A DNA stretch of 64,000 nucleotides from Kluyvera intermedia (GCF_034424175.1 NZ_CP139986.1:1240001-1304000); one strand, 5' to 3'; positions 26,139 through 35,499 are shown, counted from the first letter of the stretch. A program made the numbers and translations. The notes: generated by a model not told the origin, from the sequence alone.

Positions 26139-26966
26139 TTAGTGTGGCCAGAACTGGCGGTGCAGTGTTTCAACGGCGTCGGCGACGCGTGGTCCCATTC
26201 CCAGGATCAGTGCCTGATCGATAATGACGATCCGCTGATTTTTCCATGCGGCGGTGTGGGTGATCCCCGCAATCGTGTTCAGGCGGTTGAGATCGCCGTC
26301 GATCATTTGCGAAGTGACGATAATGACTTCCGGGTTGGCAGCAATCAGGGCTTCTGCGCTATAGCTGCGGTACTGTGGGTGCTTTGCGACGTTTTGCGCC
26401 CCGGCAAGCGTCATCACGGCGTCGGCAACGCTGCCTTTCCCTGCGACCTGCGGTGCACTGCCACCTGCACTTAAGATAAACAACGCTTTTATCGGTGCTG
26501 GTTTACTGGCGCTGCTTTGTGCAACCTTGGCCAGGCGTTGGCGAAGATCGTTTACCAGCACTTTTCCCTGTTTTTCTGCGCTGAGACTTTCTGCTAGCGT
26601 ATCAATATTGGCGTACATCTGATCGACGGTAGCCGGGATGCGAGGCAGGGTAACCACGTTCACTTTCTGCGCCCGAAGTTGGTCAAATACCAGCTGTGGC
26701 CCGGCATCCTGCCAGGTGATAAAGCTGTCCGGACGCAGCGATAAAATGCCTTCGCTGCTGAGCTGTTTCCAGTAGCCGACATGCGGCAATGCGGTCGTTT
26801 CCGGTGGGTATGAGGTGGTTTCATCCACGCCCACCACGCGGTTACCCGCGCCCATGGCATAGATCAATTCGGTAAGCGAACCGCCGGCAACCACTATTCT
26901 CTGTGAAGCCTGCACGTTGAATGCGCAGACCAGCGCCAGTAATCCGAGAGCCAGTTTTTTCATCAT
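26139..26966 (-). CDS. hmuT: Haem-binding periplasmic protein (HmuT/ChuT-like)
   Basis: A 275-residue substrate-binding protein of the haem ABC importer. A signal peptide spans residues 1-21 (cleaved after V-Q-A), then R-I-V-V-A-G-G-S-L-T-E-L-I-Y-A-M-G starts the first lobe, with a central helix and second lobe after it. The ATG overlaps the receptor stop (TGATG). The partner permease is truncated by IS26, so this protein has no local importer left. Confidence 0.93.
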   Translation of the reverse strand: MMKKLALGLLALVCAFNVQASQRIVVAGGSLTELIYAMGAGNRVVGVDETTSYPPETTALPHVGYWKQLSSEGILSLRPDSFITWQDAGPQLVFDQLRAQKVNVVTLPRIPATVDQMYANIDTLAESLSAEKQGKVLVNDLRQRLAKVAQSSASKPAPIKALFILSAGGSAPQVAGKGSVADAVMTLAGAQNVAKHPQYRSYSAEALIAANPEVIIVTSQMIDGDLNRLNTIAGITHTAAWKNQRIVIIDQALILGMGPRVADAVETLHRQFWPH

Positions 26967-29113
26967 CAGAAGTTCCACGCAAAGCCGATTGCTGCGTTAA
27001 AACCTGCTGCAGGAATGGATTCATGCGCCGTGCGATAACGTTTGTCGGTGAGGTTGTTGAGGGCCAGATTGACTTGATATTGGTCGTTCGCCCCGAATTC
27101 GGTATTCACCGCCAGATTTAGCGTCGCCCAGCCCGGCGAGCGAATTTCTTTTGTACCCGTGTCATCTTTGGCGCTGGAGGCCGCGCGGATGTAGACGTCA
27201 GAAGTCACGTTAGCGATGTTTAGCATCAGCGTGTGCTTGAGGCCTACGCGACCGTTAACGCTGGGTTCACCGGTGTTGGTAGTTTTCAGCGTTTGGCCTT
27301 CATACTGGCGACGGATCAGGTTGCCGCTGATGTACGGTGACACGGCCCAGCCGTTGTACTCTGCGCTCAGCTCCATCCCCCAGGTCTTGGCGCGGTCGAT
27401 ATTGTCGTAGTAGTAATATCCTCCGCGGGAGGAGGTGCTGTTACCGTTGCACAGCGTCTGGCCTGAGCAGGCGAGGCTGGCGATGTAGTCTTTGGCTTCT
27501 GAGTAATAGACTGCGCCATCAACCATCCACAAATTGCCGTTGTAACGGGCGCCCAGCTCGTAGTTGTTGGAGTGTTCGGCTTTGAGGTCCGGGTTACCAT
27601 AGGTGGTGCCGCCGCCCGCTGCAGTTTGTATAAACAGTTGGCTGAGCGTTGGGAAGACGTAACCTTGAGCAAAGGCAGCACGCAGTTCTACGTTGTCAAA
27701 ACCGGCGTAGCGCAGGCTGGTGGCGGTGACCAGTTCATTATCATGTGCTGATTGTTCAGCGAGTGAGGTATCGGTGGTGATGCCTCTGGTGGTGGATTGT
27801 GCATCGCCGCGCGTGAGCTTTGATGACAGCCAGTACTGGCGAGCCCCCAGCGTCCACGTCCAGTTGTCGGCAAAGCGCCAGTCATTTTGGGCAAACAGCG
27901 AGGTATTGCTTTGTTCAGACTCATTGTAAGCTCGGGTACGCGTTTCGACGTTTACCAGGCCGGTGAGTGATTTCTGGCTGGTGAAGCCGTTTGAAGTCTG
28001 GGATACCCGATCGCGTTGGTACTGCGCGCCCAGCACGAGGTCGTTATTGGCGGGCAGGGAGAAATTACTCTGTAACGTTACACCCTGAGTGTACTGCTTA
28101 TCATGCGTCTGGGTCTGGTTATGTACCGTCAACGCCTGGATCATCGGGCTTGGGATAATTTGGGTGGTGGCGACTTCGTTTTCGAACTTCCGGTCGATAG
28201 TTTGTTCGTAGGCGTCGATATGGATTTTTTTCAGGTAATCGCCGTCGACATCAACGTCGTAAAACAGACCGATCTTCTCACGCTCAAGTTTTGGGATCTT
28301 TACGCTAAAGGCATCGTATTTACCGTCTGGATCTTCAAAATAGGTTTGCGTGCTGAGCTTATAGCGGTCCAGCGACAGGCCAAAATGCTGGTTATCTAGG
28401 TTGTAACCTAGCCAGACGCCCTGACCATTATTACGGAAGTTTGTATTGGGTAAACGACCATCCGGAGTATCGCGATCGCCCTGATCGGAATAGCTGCCGT
28501 TAATGCGGTAATCAAATTGCCCGATGCTGCCCCACGCTGCGGCTGACTCTTCCCAGCCTGCATTGGCTGAGTTATAGACCGCTTTTACCGTCCCGGCCAG
28601 TGGCTTATCACCGCCTTTTTTGGTGATAAAGTTCACCACGCCGCCGATAGCCTGCGAGCCGTAAAGCACGGAGTACGGCCCTTTTACGACCTCAATACGT
28701 TCAAGTGATGATTCATCAATTAGCAGCCCGCCGCCATAGTTTTGCCCAGCGCGCTGGTAGGTAACCTCCTGCCCGTCGATAAGAATCAGTACGCGGGATG
28801 AAGCTTCGCCGCGGATGCGGATCTGTTTACGACCTGCCAGCGCATTGTCGGTCACTTCCACACCCGGAATGTCCTGAAGGTCATCAGCAATAGAGGTGTT
28901 AGTGGAGTTTTTAAGCGTCTGCTGGTCGATAACCTGTATGGTTGCCGGGCTTTCCCAAAGGCTGCTCTCTGAGCGGCTGGCGGTAACCACAAGGGTTTCA
29001 TCTTTCTGTGAAGCGGAAGCCGTGGCGGCGCAAACGGCACCAGAGATAAACAGTGGCAGGGCGGAGAGTACCAACGACCCCCGGGTAATGGTGTGCTGCA
29101 TCGTTAACCCCAT
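26966..29113 (-). CDS. TonB-dependent outer-membrane receptor, probably for haem
   Basis: A 715-residue receptor. A signal peptide ends near residue 29-33. The TonB box is E-T-L-V-V-T-A. The plug domain (about 50-165) has I-P-G-V-E-V, I-R-G-E-A-S-S-R and Y-G-S-Q-A-I-G-G-V-V-N-F-I-T. A 22-strand barrel ends in G-F-A-W-N-F. Its place at the head of a haem operon and the Fur box upstream make haem or haemoprotein the probable ligand. The sequence is not close to E. coli ChuA, so I give no symbol. The ATG at 29113 is the longest start; 29101 is an alternative. Confidence 0.88.
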   Translation of the reverse strand: MGLTMQHTITRGSLVLSALPLFISGAVCAATASASQKDETLVVTASRSESSLWESPATIQVIDQQTLKNSTNTSIADDLQDIPGVEVTDNALAGRKQIRIRGEASSRVLILIDGQEVTYQRAGQNYGGGLLIDESSLERIEVVKGPYSVLYGSQAIGGVVNFITKKGGDKPLAGTVKAVYNSANAGWEESAAAWGSIGQFDYRINGSYSDQGDRDTPDGRLPNTNFRNNGQGVWLGYNLDNQHFGLSLDRYKLSTQTYFEDPDGKYDAFSVKIPKLEREKIGLFYDVDVDGDYLKKIHIDAYEQTIDRKFENEVATTQIIPSPMIQALTVHNQTQTHDKQYTQGVTLQSNFSLPANNDLVLGAQYQRDRVSQTSNGFTSQKSLTGLVNVETRTRAYNESEQSNTSLFAQNDWRFADNWTWTLGARQYWLSSKLTRGDAQSTTRGITTDTSLAEQSAHDNELVTATSLRYAGFDNVELRAAFAQGYVFPTLSQLFIQTAAGGGTTYGNPDLKAEHSNNYELGARYNGNLWMVDGAVYYSEAKDYIASLACSGQTLCNGNSTSSRGGYYYYDNIDRAKTWGMELSAEYNGWAVSPYISGNLIRRQYEGQTLKTTNTGEPSVNGRVGLKHTLMLNIANVTSDVYIRAASSAKDDTGTKEIRSPGWATLNLAVNTEFGANDQYQVNLALNNLTDKRYRTAHESIPAAGFNAAIGFAWNF

Positions 29114-29128
29114 GAATAATTATTTAAT

Positions 29129-29147
29129 GATAATGATAATGAGAATC
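29129..29147. promoter_or_regulatory. Fur box upstream of the haem receptor
   Basis: GATAATGATAATGAGAATC matches the 19-bp Fur consensus at most positions and lies 16 bp from the receptor start. Iron-replete Fur would repress the whole operon. Confidence 0.88.
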
Positions 29148-29393
29148 AATATCACCGAGGTTCTCATGTGGTGTTGTTAAGCGTCTACCAAAGAAGGTAT
29201 AAAACAAATGCATCTTTGATTTGTGTCAATTTATGACTGAGGTTGAGTAGTGAATTGTGACGTCGATCACTTTAATTCTGATGGTAATTAGAGGGTTATA
29301 GCGGAAATTTTATTTAAGGAAGGAAGTTATTACGAAAGGTGAAACGCAGTTCCCGGATATCAGTACCCGGGATCGCTACAGGTTAAGCATTCA

Positions 29394-29636
29394 TTAGTCT
29401 TCGGTTAACCACATTTCTGCTTCTTCAAACATCTCCTGAATGGCGCGGCTAATTTGCTCTTTCTCATGCTTGCTGGCATCGGTGTTGATACTCGGTAGCG
29501 TCATCATCGGCTTCACGCGTACTTCAGCATCAGGAAAGATGCGATGAACCCGTTTGGTTAATTCATTCAGAATGATCTCTTTTGCGCCTGGAAGACCTTC
29601 AAAATTACGTTTGTCATAAACGAGCTCGACGAACAT
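29394..29636 (-). CDS. DinI-family protein
   Basis: An 80-residue DinI-like protein (M-F-V-E-L-V-Y-D-K-R, then L-T-K-R-V-H-R-I-F-P-D-A-E-V-R-V-K-P-M). DinI-type proteins bind RecA filaments and tune the SOS response. Many prophages carry such a copy near an end. A LexA box sits 41 bp upstream. A second, broken copy of the same family is at 30887. This gene lies just left of the decayed att site at 29.9 kb, so it may be part of an older prophage remnant. Confidence 0.9.
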   Translation of the reverse strand: MFVELVYDKRNFEGLPGAKEIILNELTKRVHRIFPDAEVRVKPMMTLPSINTDASKHEKEQISRAIQEMFEEAEMWLTED

Positions 29637-29676
29637 GTTGCTATCATCCTTAAGTTAAGTAGTCTGGGGGTATTTA

Positions 29677-29696
29677 TACTGTGTTTTTATCCAGTG
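29677..29696. promoter_or_regulatory. LexA box upstream of the dinI-like gene
   Basis: TACTGTGTTTTTATCCAGTG has the CTG-N10-CAG core of SOS boxes. Confidence 0.85.
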
Positions 29697-29813
29697 TCAA
29701 GTGTGGTGGGGTGATACGGTGTAAGTGTTTTTGCTGTTTTCACTGCTGGGCAGTCAGGTGCGGTAAGAGTTGAAAGAGATTTTTGAGAGGGGGTGCGGTA
29801 AGTTACGGGTACA

Positions 29814-29925
29814 AAAAGGCCCACAGGCTTACGTCGTGCGGGCTTTCAGGACTTCGTATCAGGCTCTGGTGACCATCAACAAAGGATTTTGGTGGGCTGG
29901 GGAGGTTTGACCCCCCGTCTGAATG
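29814..29925. repeat. Decayed copy of the ssrA 3' end and its terminator (old att site)
   Basis: The segment parallels 43215-43325: a GCCC-stem terminator, then GGATTTTGGTGG-GCTGGGGAGG with a deleted A, then the T-arm-like GACCCCCCGTC. It contains several changes relative to intact ssrA. In elements integrated at the ssrA 3' end, the far junction keeps the displaced original 3' end, so this is the probable outer boundary of an older insertion. Confidence 0.75.
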
Positions 29926-30600
29926 ATTTTAACTATTTGTTTTTATTGAAATCATGCTGAATCATAAGATCCACGTAGCTTTTGTAGACTTCTTCGTGTC
30001 CAGCCATTTGATATAGGTGTAAACCTTAACACATAGTTAGATTCAATATCTGTGCTATGATAACAATAATGACACTCAATACTAGAGGCCTACTTATTTG
30101 TTGTGGTTACCATCATTGTCCTGAAACTCTAAAATAAGTGTCGGGCCATTTATTTTCGTACTACCAAACATTCCATTTTATATCATTGCGAAACTGATGT
30201 TTTCAATTACTGTAACAATGGTGTTGTGTGATTCTAATAAAGCATTCTGAGTCTTTGAATTATAGGGTAATACAAAATATATATCATGATTCATGGTGAC
30301 GCAAAAATACTGAAGATGTTTTTTGTTTATTTTGAATTTATATTCATTGTGATTTCATTCAAAAGCGAAACTATCGTCGGGTTTTCAATGTTTCTCTTGG
30401 AAAAATGGCTGAAAGTGTTTTAGTCCTTTGCAAACATCATATTCCCAGTGGTGCTTGAGTGAAACCGCCGTGCCCAAACCTATATTGTTAAGCTCTATGC
30501 GTATTCTCTCTTCTATGCATGGTACCTTAAAATCAAATTTAGTTAAGTTATTAGCCGACGTTTGAGTGCAATAATATTTTATTATCAATATGGTTTTTTA
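29926..30600. other. AT-rich DNA without a recognised gene
   Basis: The stretch is AT-rich. The only candidate is a 67-codon minus-strand frame at 30385-30588 starting with TTG, listed separately. Nothing else is recognised. Confidence 0.4.
30385..30588 (-). CDS. Possible small protein, unknown
   Basis: A 67-residue frame with a TTG start and no clear ribosome-binding site. The composition looks protein-like (I-E-E-R-I-R-I-E-L-N-N-I-G-L-G) but I recognise no family. It may be a chance frame. Confidence 0.25.
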   Translation of the reverse strand: MIIKYYCTQTSANNLTKFDFKVPCIEERIRIELNNIGLGTAVSLKHHWEYDVCKGLKHFQPFFQEKH

Positions 30601-30705
30601 TTAAATAATGCGTTGAAAAATAGTTAACCATATGGCATATAATGCGGCAATGGCTGAAATGAAAGTGCCAAACGAGGATGCATAGCTGAGGATTTTATCA
30701 AGCAT
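30601..30705 (-). CDS. 34-residue hydrophobic peptide, candidate small membrane protein
   Basis: It reads M-L-D-K-I-L-S-Y-A-S, then a run of about 20 hydrophobic residues with an arginine near the end (F-Q-R-I-I). One membrane helix is predicted. An inverted repeat TTCCCG...CGGGAA lies just upstream (30724-30751). Such peptides occur as phage membrane proteins or type I toxins. There is no strong ribosome-binding site and no identified antisense RNA, so the function is open. Confidence 0.4.
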   Translation of the reverse strand: MLDKILSYASSFGTFISAIAALYAIWLTIFQRII

Positions 30706-30886
30706 ATTGATGGTCACTTATTAAGTTCCCGCTCTGAAGTTAGAACGGGAATTATTAATTATTTAGCGTGGCTATGCAGGCTATTTACAGCGGTTGAGTT
30801 GTCATCTTCTTTAAGATATCTTCCGTAATGCCTAAATAGCATTTCAGGCCCCCATATGACCCATTTGGGCCGCTAGCCAGAACAGG

Positions 30887-31096
30887 TTAACTCGTTGACT
30901 GATTATATGCCTTCAGTTTTTCCCGACCACTTTTGCTGGCATCGCTATTTAAAATGTTCGCCGGCATTGGCTCCACTATCACTTCGGTATCAGGGAAGAT
31001 CCGGCGTACCCGTTTCGTCAACTCGCCAGATATAACATCTCAGGTCCCTGCCAAACCATCAACATTATGCTTGTCATAAATCAATTCAACGAACAT
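30887..31096 (-). pseudogene. Second DinI-family gene with an internal stop
   Basis: M-F-V-E-L-I-Y-D-K-H-N-V-D-G-L-A-G-T is followed by a TGA codon, then L-T-K-R-V-R-R-I-F-P-D-T-E-V-I-V-E-P-M. It is parallel to the intact copy at 29394. The internal stop and a shortened C-terminus make it a pseudogene. Confidence 0.85.
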
Positions 31097-31152
31097 AAAA
31101 CCTCTCCGGGAAATTACTGTAATTGTAATCATCATCAGGCCGAGTAGAGTGC

Positions 31153-31968
31153 TCATGGGGTTCTAAGTAAGAGTAAATATGAGATTTTTTTCGTTATCTT
31201 AACTGAAAAAAGTGTTTTTTCATTAGATAGAATAGGGAGTTCTCCTTTATCTGATCTTTTCTTTAATCGACTAACGAATAGCCTGTTGAAAATTTTTAAT
31301 TTATCTTTTCTGGTGTGAGACATTAACCAAGAGCCGGAGAAGTGATGTATGGAATAATTTTTTTTATTATCAACCTTCTCGCAAAAGTAATTTGATGGGA
31401 AAATAATTTCTTTTTCTCGTAGGTGAATTGTGTTGTCTGATGAAAATGGTTGGGATATATTGAATTCCTTGACAAGGAATTCGGTGATTAGCAGTGTGTT
31501 TGGTGTGAGATTAAATTTATTTTTAATTATGAATTTTTTATTTTTATATGTATCCAGTAAATCTTTTATAATGCTATTTTCTTTAGAGGCACCCATTACC
31601 GCTGATGTAATAGGGAGAGTTTTGCCATTAAATACTTCATGGCAACTAAAAAAATTGAGTGATAGCAGGTTATCAAACTCTTTTGTTACCTCGACATCTG
31701 TATCCAGATAGATACCGCCGTGATGGTATAAAGCGTAGAGCCTTATATAGTCGGAGACAAAAGCCCATTTTTCATTTTTATACGCTTCGATCGCATAAGT
31801 GTTTTTAATAAAGTCCATACATTCATTCCCCCATTCTATAATTTCATAATCGGGGAGGAATTTTTTCCATGTAGCGATGCACTCTAAAACAAATGGGGGT
31901 TTAGTTTTATTACCGACCCAAATATAGTGAATCTTTTTAGGTATCAAGAAAAACCTCTTCATTGCCAT
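31153..31968 (-). CDS. GT32-type glycosyltransferase (DXD sugar-binding family)
   Basis: A 271-residue putative glycosyltransferase. I-P-K-K-I-H-Y-I-W-V-G lies at the start. W-A-F-V-S-D-Y-I-R-L-Y-A-L-Y-H-H-G-G-I-Y-L-D-T-D-V-E in the middle holds the D-x-D that binds the nucleotide sugar and metal. These are the OCH1/capsular/TcdA-like features of this group. It would transfer a sugar to an unknown acceptor, perhaps a surface glycan. It is strongly AT-rich, unlike the core genes, and sits alone among prophage relics, so it was acquired. ATG starts at 31968 and 31962 are both possible; neither has a good Shine-Dalgarno. Confidence 0.8.
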   Translation of the reverse strand: MAMKRFFLIPKKIHYIWVGNKTKPPFVLECIATWKKFLPDYEIIEWGNECMDFIKNTYAIEAYKNEKWAFVSDYIRLYALYHHGGIYLDTDVEVTKEFDNLLSLNFFSCHEVFNGKTLPITSAVMGASKENSIIKDLLDTYKNKKFIIKNKFNLTPNTLLITEFLVKEFNISQPFSSDNTIHLREKEIIFPSNYFCEKVDNKKNYSIHHFSGSWLMSHTRKDKLKIFNRLFVSRLKKRSDKGELPILSNEKTLFSVKITKKISYLLLLRTP

Positions 31969-32089
31969 CAATAACAGTTATGAAAATATTATCACTAACC
32001 GTACTTTTGTGCAGGTATTTTCCTTCCTGCCTTGGGTTGTTGACTCACCTGCACACATTGATAGGCGAGGTGATCATCTCTGAAATCAT

Positions 32090-32488
32090 CAGCGCAAACC
32101 TTCTCCGCTCGCGCAGAATGAGCGTTATTACGGAAATAGTGTATCGGTAAAGCTACTGACACCTACGCAAGATAGCAGGGATATTATAGCGGCGGCTGTA
32201 CGCTGTCTTGACGCCATTTGGGAGGATGGGCATCGTTATCAAAAGGCTGGTGTAATGCTTGGCGACTTCTATAGCCAGGGCGTAGCGCAGCTAATCTTTT
32301 TTGATGGTCACGCTCCGCAGAAAAATAGTGAAAAGTTGATGGAAGTTCTGGAACATCTCAATAATAAGGCTGGACGAGGTACATTGTCCTTCGCGCGGCA
32401 GGGTATTCAGCAACAGTGGCAGATGAAGAGAGAAATGTGTTCACCCCGGTACACGACGAGATTGAGTGACTTATTGCAGGTGAAGTGA
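32090..32488 (+). pseudogene. umuC: UmuC (DNA polymerase V subunit), C-terminal remnant
   Basis: The plus strand reads N-E-R-Y-Y-G-N-S-V-S-V-K-L, then A-I-W-E-D-G-H-R-Y-Q-K-A-G-V-M-L, then W-Q-M-K-R-E-M-C-S-P-R-Y-T-T-R. This is the end of Y-family polymerase UmuC. A stop codon precedes the first motif and the catalytic palm is missing. It is a remnant of an integrated umuDC, as often found on prophages, and is followed by a terminator. Confidence 0.85.
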
Positions 32489-32491
32489 AAC

Positions 32492-32519
32492 AAAAAAGCC
32501 CGCATCAGCGGGCTTTTTT
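32492..32519 (+). terminator. Rho-independent terminator after the umuC remnant
   Basis: AAAAAAGCCCGC-ATCA-GCGGGCTTTTTT: an 8-bp or longer stem with T-tract, usable in both directions. Confidence 0.9.
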
Positions 32520-32641
32520 GTCATTCAGGAGCCACGGCTCCTTTACGTATTCTTTTTTGTCCCCTCACCGTCTGGTCGGTGCCCTGCTGAGACTGCTAAC
32601 TTCCTGTTATTGCTAGTGCTGTCCTAGCACTGTCCAATCAT

Positions 32642-32659
32642 GAGCTGGGGGAATCTGAA
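32642..32659. other. Candidate left att core of the P4-type satellite
   Basis: GAGCTGGGGGAATCTGAA matches GAGCTGGGGGGATTTGAA in the ssrA 3' end (43300-43317) at 16 of 18 positions. An integrase-arm-like repeat lies 54 bp to its right. This would make the satellite about 10.66 kb, distinct from the older element left of it. Confidence 0.55.
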
Positions 32660-32712
32660 TAAATTATACATCTAACTAAAATTAAAAGACTTTTTCTAAT
32701 TCAGATTTCAGG

Positions 32713-32740
32713 TGTGTACTTAAACGTGTACCAATTATGG
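32713..32740. repeat. Integrase arm-type site, left
   Basis: GTGTACTTAAACGTGTACC followed by AATTATGG. The first 23 bases differ at one position from 43152-43174 near the integrase, and the last 20 recur inverted at 43115-43134. Repeats shared by the two ends and next to int are expected of P4-type integrase arm sites. Confidence 0.7.
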
Positions 32741-32840
32741 AATGTCACAAAAAATCTGTCTTCCTTTGATTGTTGTTTATTAATCATTTGGAGCAACGTT
32801 AGACATTATTCCTACACCATAAAAATCTTTTTTTGCGTTT

Positions 32841-33100
32841 AACTGTTCACACTGTTCATCTTGATATCTTCCATTATTAAATCAATGGGTTAAATGATGA
32901 TGAGTTGGTGAATAGTGAACAGATGACTCTTCACTTTAATGCTTTTTGTTCGCGTTGAATGAGCCGGATCAGGCAACTAGGGGGGCAAAAAGTTTTTTTA
33001 GGTTTTACTGTTCACTCTGTTCACCTTCCATTTTTATATAATATTTTCATGATGTTAACTGATGAATAGACGGTGAAGGGTGAACAGTCGATTGTTCACC
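32841..33100. other. P4-type replication origin: alpha-binding iterons
   Basis: Multiple copies of the GGTGAACAG-type motif in both orientations: ACTGTTCAC at 32842 and 33007, AGTGAACAG at 32914, TCTGTTCACC at 33016, GGGTGAACAGT at 33078 and ATTGTTCACC at 33091, plus degenerate copies. In P4 the alpha protein binds such type I iterons at ori and crr. This cluster lies just beyond the alpha gene end, as ori does in P4. Confidence 0.82.
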
Positions 33101-33115
33101 TCGCGGGACAGTTAG

Positions 33116-33143
33116 ACATAAAAAGACCGGCTGTTGCCGGTCT
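33116..33143 (-). terminator. Terminator of the alpha gene
   Basis: GACCGGC-AACA-GCCGGTC followed by TTTTTAT on the minus strand, 9 bp after the alpha stop. Confidence 0.85.
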
Positions 33144-33151
33144 GAGGTGGG

Positions 33152-35485
33152 TTATGTCGCTGCGGATTCATCGCATTTCGGCAGCCAGTCGCCGTTGCTG
33201 TCCTCCTTGAGCGTCAGGTTTGTCTGCGTCCCTTGTTTGGTGTGCCGCTTCTCGTAGTTCATCCCGTACTCTTTCAGCATCATCGGCAGCCCCAGCCCGA
33301 ACATTTTCAGGCTCAGTACATGCTTGTACCCGTTCGCCTCCATATACACCAGATAGGCGTGATAGAGATAGTTACGTGGCTGTCGCGGGATGATATTGGC
33401 ATTCCCCATAAACATTCCGTTCGTCTGCGGCAGCGCTTTCAGATAGCCGCAAAAATCAAACGTCGGATCAGCGTCGCGCTTGATACTGAGCGCCTCGTCG
33501 GAGTTTTGCTGTGACTGGAGCAGGGAGCGCGCCGTCATCGGGTCGCTGAACTGCTGCATAAGCTGGCGCACGATGACGGCCAGCTCGCGCGCAATTTTGT
33601 CCTTAAGCTGCGGGTCACGCTCCTCAGGGGCAATTTGCTCCGGGAAGTGGATTATCACCCGGCGACGGGATACGCCGCCGCTGCGGTCGGTAAAGCGCAT
33701 CGGGTTATTGTTCACGGCCAGAATCACCGCCGGGATATAAGCCGAATAGGCGTCGCGGTATTTCGGGTCGACTGACACGGCATCGCCGCCGGTGATGGCT
33801 TTAAGTCCCGCGCCGTCACCGCTCCATTTCTCCTGGTCAGGCAGGCGTATCAACGAGAAGCCAATCAGCGCCGCGCGTTCACGTGGTGATTCCAGCGTCT
33901 CAATGGTCGCCGACGTAGCGTTATCCTCCCCGGCGAGCAGGGTCGCAATTTCAGCCAGGATACTTTTTCCGCTCCCTCCGGGGCCAGTCACTTCGAGAAA
34001 GAGCTGCCAGTCGTAGCGGTTCGCCAGCACCATAAACAGCGCGGCGAGTATCACATTACGCTTTTCAGCGTTGCCGCTGGCTGCACGGTCGAGCCAGCGC
34101 CAGAAGCTTGGCGCGTGGGTTTCCAGCGTTTCGCCCTCTACCGGCGGGGTAAAATCCACGTCACACAGGGTGCGCAGCCAGTGCGATTTGCTGTGCGGGC
34201 TGAACTTGCCGGTCACGGTATCGAGTACGCCATTGCGAAAACCAATCAGACGACGCGCCGGGGCGGCCTGCTGCGGGATAATCAGTTTCAGGGTGTCGAC
34301 CACCGAGGCAATTCGCCCTGACGAGAACGGGGCGCGCAGACGCTGGAATAGTCCGGCCACGTCGCGTGCAAAGTCCGACGGTGGAATGATTTTCCATGTC
34401 CCGGCTTCATAGCGTGAGAGGAGCTGGCCGTTCGCATCCACGGCCAGCGCTTCGCCGTAATGCTCATGCACCCGCATCGCCTTTTCACTGGTACTCATGG
34501 CGGTAAATTCCGCTTCGCTCATGGTGTCGAAAGGGCTTTGTGCTGCTGGCCTGATGGCACTGTAAATCGCTTTGCGCGTGGCGTCCTCACCTTCCAGCGA
34601 AAACGCATCATTCCAGTCACCGAATACCGGCGGGAGGGCAACCGTGCCCTCACAGGCCTGTGCGGCCGTTTCGGCTTTGGTCTGGCCGTTCCCACTGAGG
34701 TCGCGGTCGGCGGCGAGGATAATCTGGCAGGCCGGGTGTTTCTGATGGGCAAGGCTCGCCAGAGAAAGGAGGTTCACGGACGAGAGCGCCACCATGACGG
34801 TTTCGCCGGTCAGGTGATGCACGGTGAGCGCGGTCGCATAGCCCTCCGCTATCCACAGCCGCTTTCCCGCCTCTTTTTTTCCCTCGATAAGATGATACGC
34901 CCCTTTCACCGCTCCGCCTTTCAGGGTGCGTTTGAGGCCGTCAGAATTAATAAGCTGAACGTTAACCACCGCGCCGGTATCGTCCTGCAGCGGCACGATC
35001 ACATCACCGGCGCGGTACGTCACGCCGCCGGTTTTGTGCGTGGTGGTCAGCGTCAGGCATTCGAGCGCAGGAAAGCCCTTGCGGGTCAGGTAGGCGTTGC
35101 CGGTGGCCGGTCGGGTTTTCTCCATGAGCTTTACGGCCAGCGCGGCAGCCGCTTTGCGGTCGGCATCGGTTTCAGCCTCTGCGGTAGCAATCACTTCCGG
35201 GGCAACCGGTGGCAGGTTGCCGGTCACGGCGTTCACCTTCCCGGCAGCCCCTAACGGAGTCACTCCAAACACTTTCTCAACCAGTTTCAGACCGTCCCCC
35301 GCGCCGCACTGGTTACAAAACCACGTCCCGCGCCCCTCTTTATCATCGAAGCGAAAGCGGTCTGAGCCGCCACACACCGGGCAGGACTGATGCCGGTTTT
35401 TAATGACCTTCACACCCAGCACCGGGAGAATGCGCGACCAGTGGCCACATGCCAGTTTTACTGTATCTGTTACGTTCAATTTCAT
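33152..35485 (-). CDS. alpha: P4 alpha-type DNA primase/helicase
   Basis: 777 residues, the same length as P4 alpha. The N-terminal primase zinc finger is C-P-V-C-G-G-S-D-R-F-R-F ... C-N-Q-C (about residues 37-60). A toprim-like primase region follows around 210-290 (W-I-A-E-G-Y-A-T-A, A-A-D-R-D). An SF3-type helicase is in the C-terminal half with Walker A G-P-G-G-S-G-K-S near 505. A C-terminal domain would bind the ori/crr iterons. It replicates the satellite DNA. It lies immediately before its ori and ends the leftward early operon. Confidence 0.96.
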   Translation of the reverse strand: MKLNVTDTVKLACGHWSRILPVLGVKVIKNRHQSCPVCGGSDRFRFDDKEGRGTWFCNQCGAGDGLKLVEKVFGVTPLGAAGKVNAVTGNLPPVAPEVIATAEAETDADRKAAAALAVKLMEKTRPATGNAYLTRKGFPALECLTLTTTHKTGGVTYRAGDVIVPLQDDTGAVVNVQLINSDGLKRTLKGGAVKGAYHLIEGKKEAGKRLWIAEGYATALTVHHLTGETVMVALSSVNLLSLASLAHQKHPACQIILAADRDLSGNGQTKAETAAQACEGTVALPPVFGDWNDAFSLEGEDATRKAIYSAIRPAAQSPFDTMSEAEFTAMSTSEKAMRVHEHYGEALAVDANGQLLSRYEAGTWKIIPPSDFARDVAGLFQRLRAPFSSGRIASVVDTLKLIIPQQAAPARRLIGFRNGVLDTVTGKFSPHSKSHWLRTLCDVDFTPPVEGETLETHAPSFWRWLDRAASGNAEKRNVILAALFMVLANRYDWQLFLEVTGPGGSGKSILAEIATLLAGEDNATSATIETLESPRERAALIGFSLIRLPDQEKWSGDGAGLKAITGGDAVSVDPKYRDAYSAYIPAVILAVNNNPMRFTDRSGGVSRRRVIIHFPEQIAPEERDPQLKDKIARELAVIVRQLMQQFSDPMTARSLLQSQQNSDEALSIKRDADPTFDFCGYLKALPQTNGMFMGNANIIPRQPRNYLYHAYLVYMEANGYKHVLSLKMFGLGLPMMLKEYGMNYEKRHTKQGTQTNLTLKEDSNGDWLPKCDESAAT

Positions 35486-35499
35486 TGTTATTTTCTCCC

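Noticed and set aside
34460..35254. A 264-codon plus-strand frame opposite the alpha gene
   Set aside because: It is antisense to a 777-aa primase whose motifs are intact; no support for translation.
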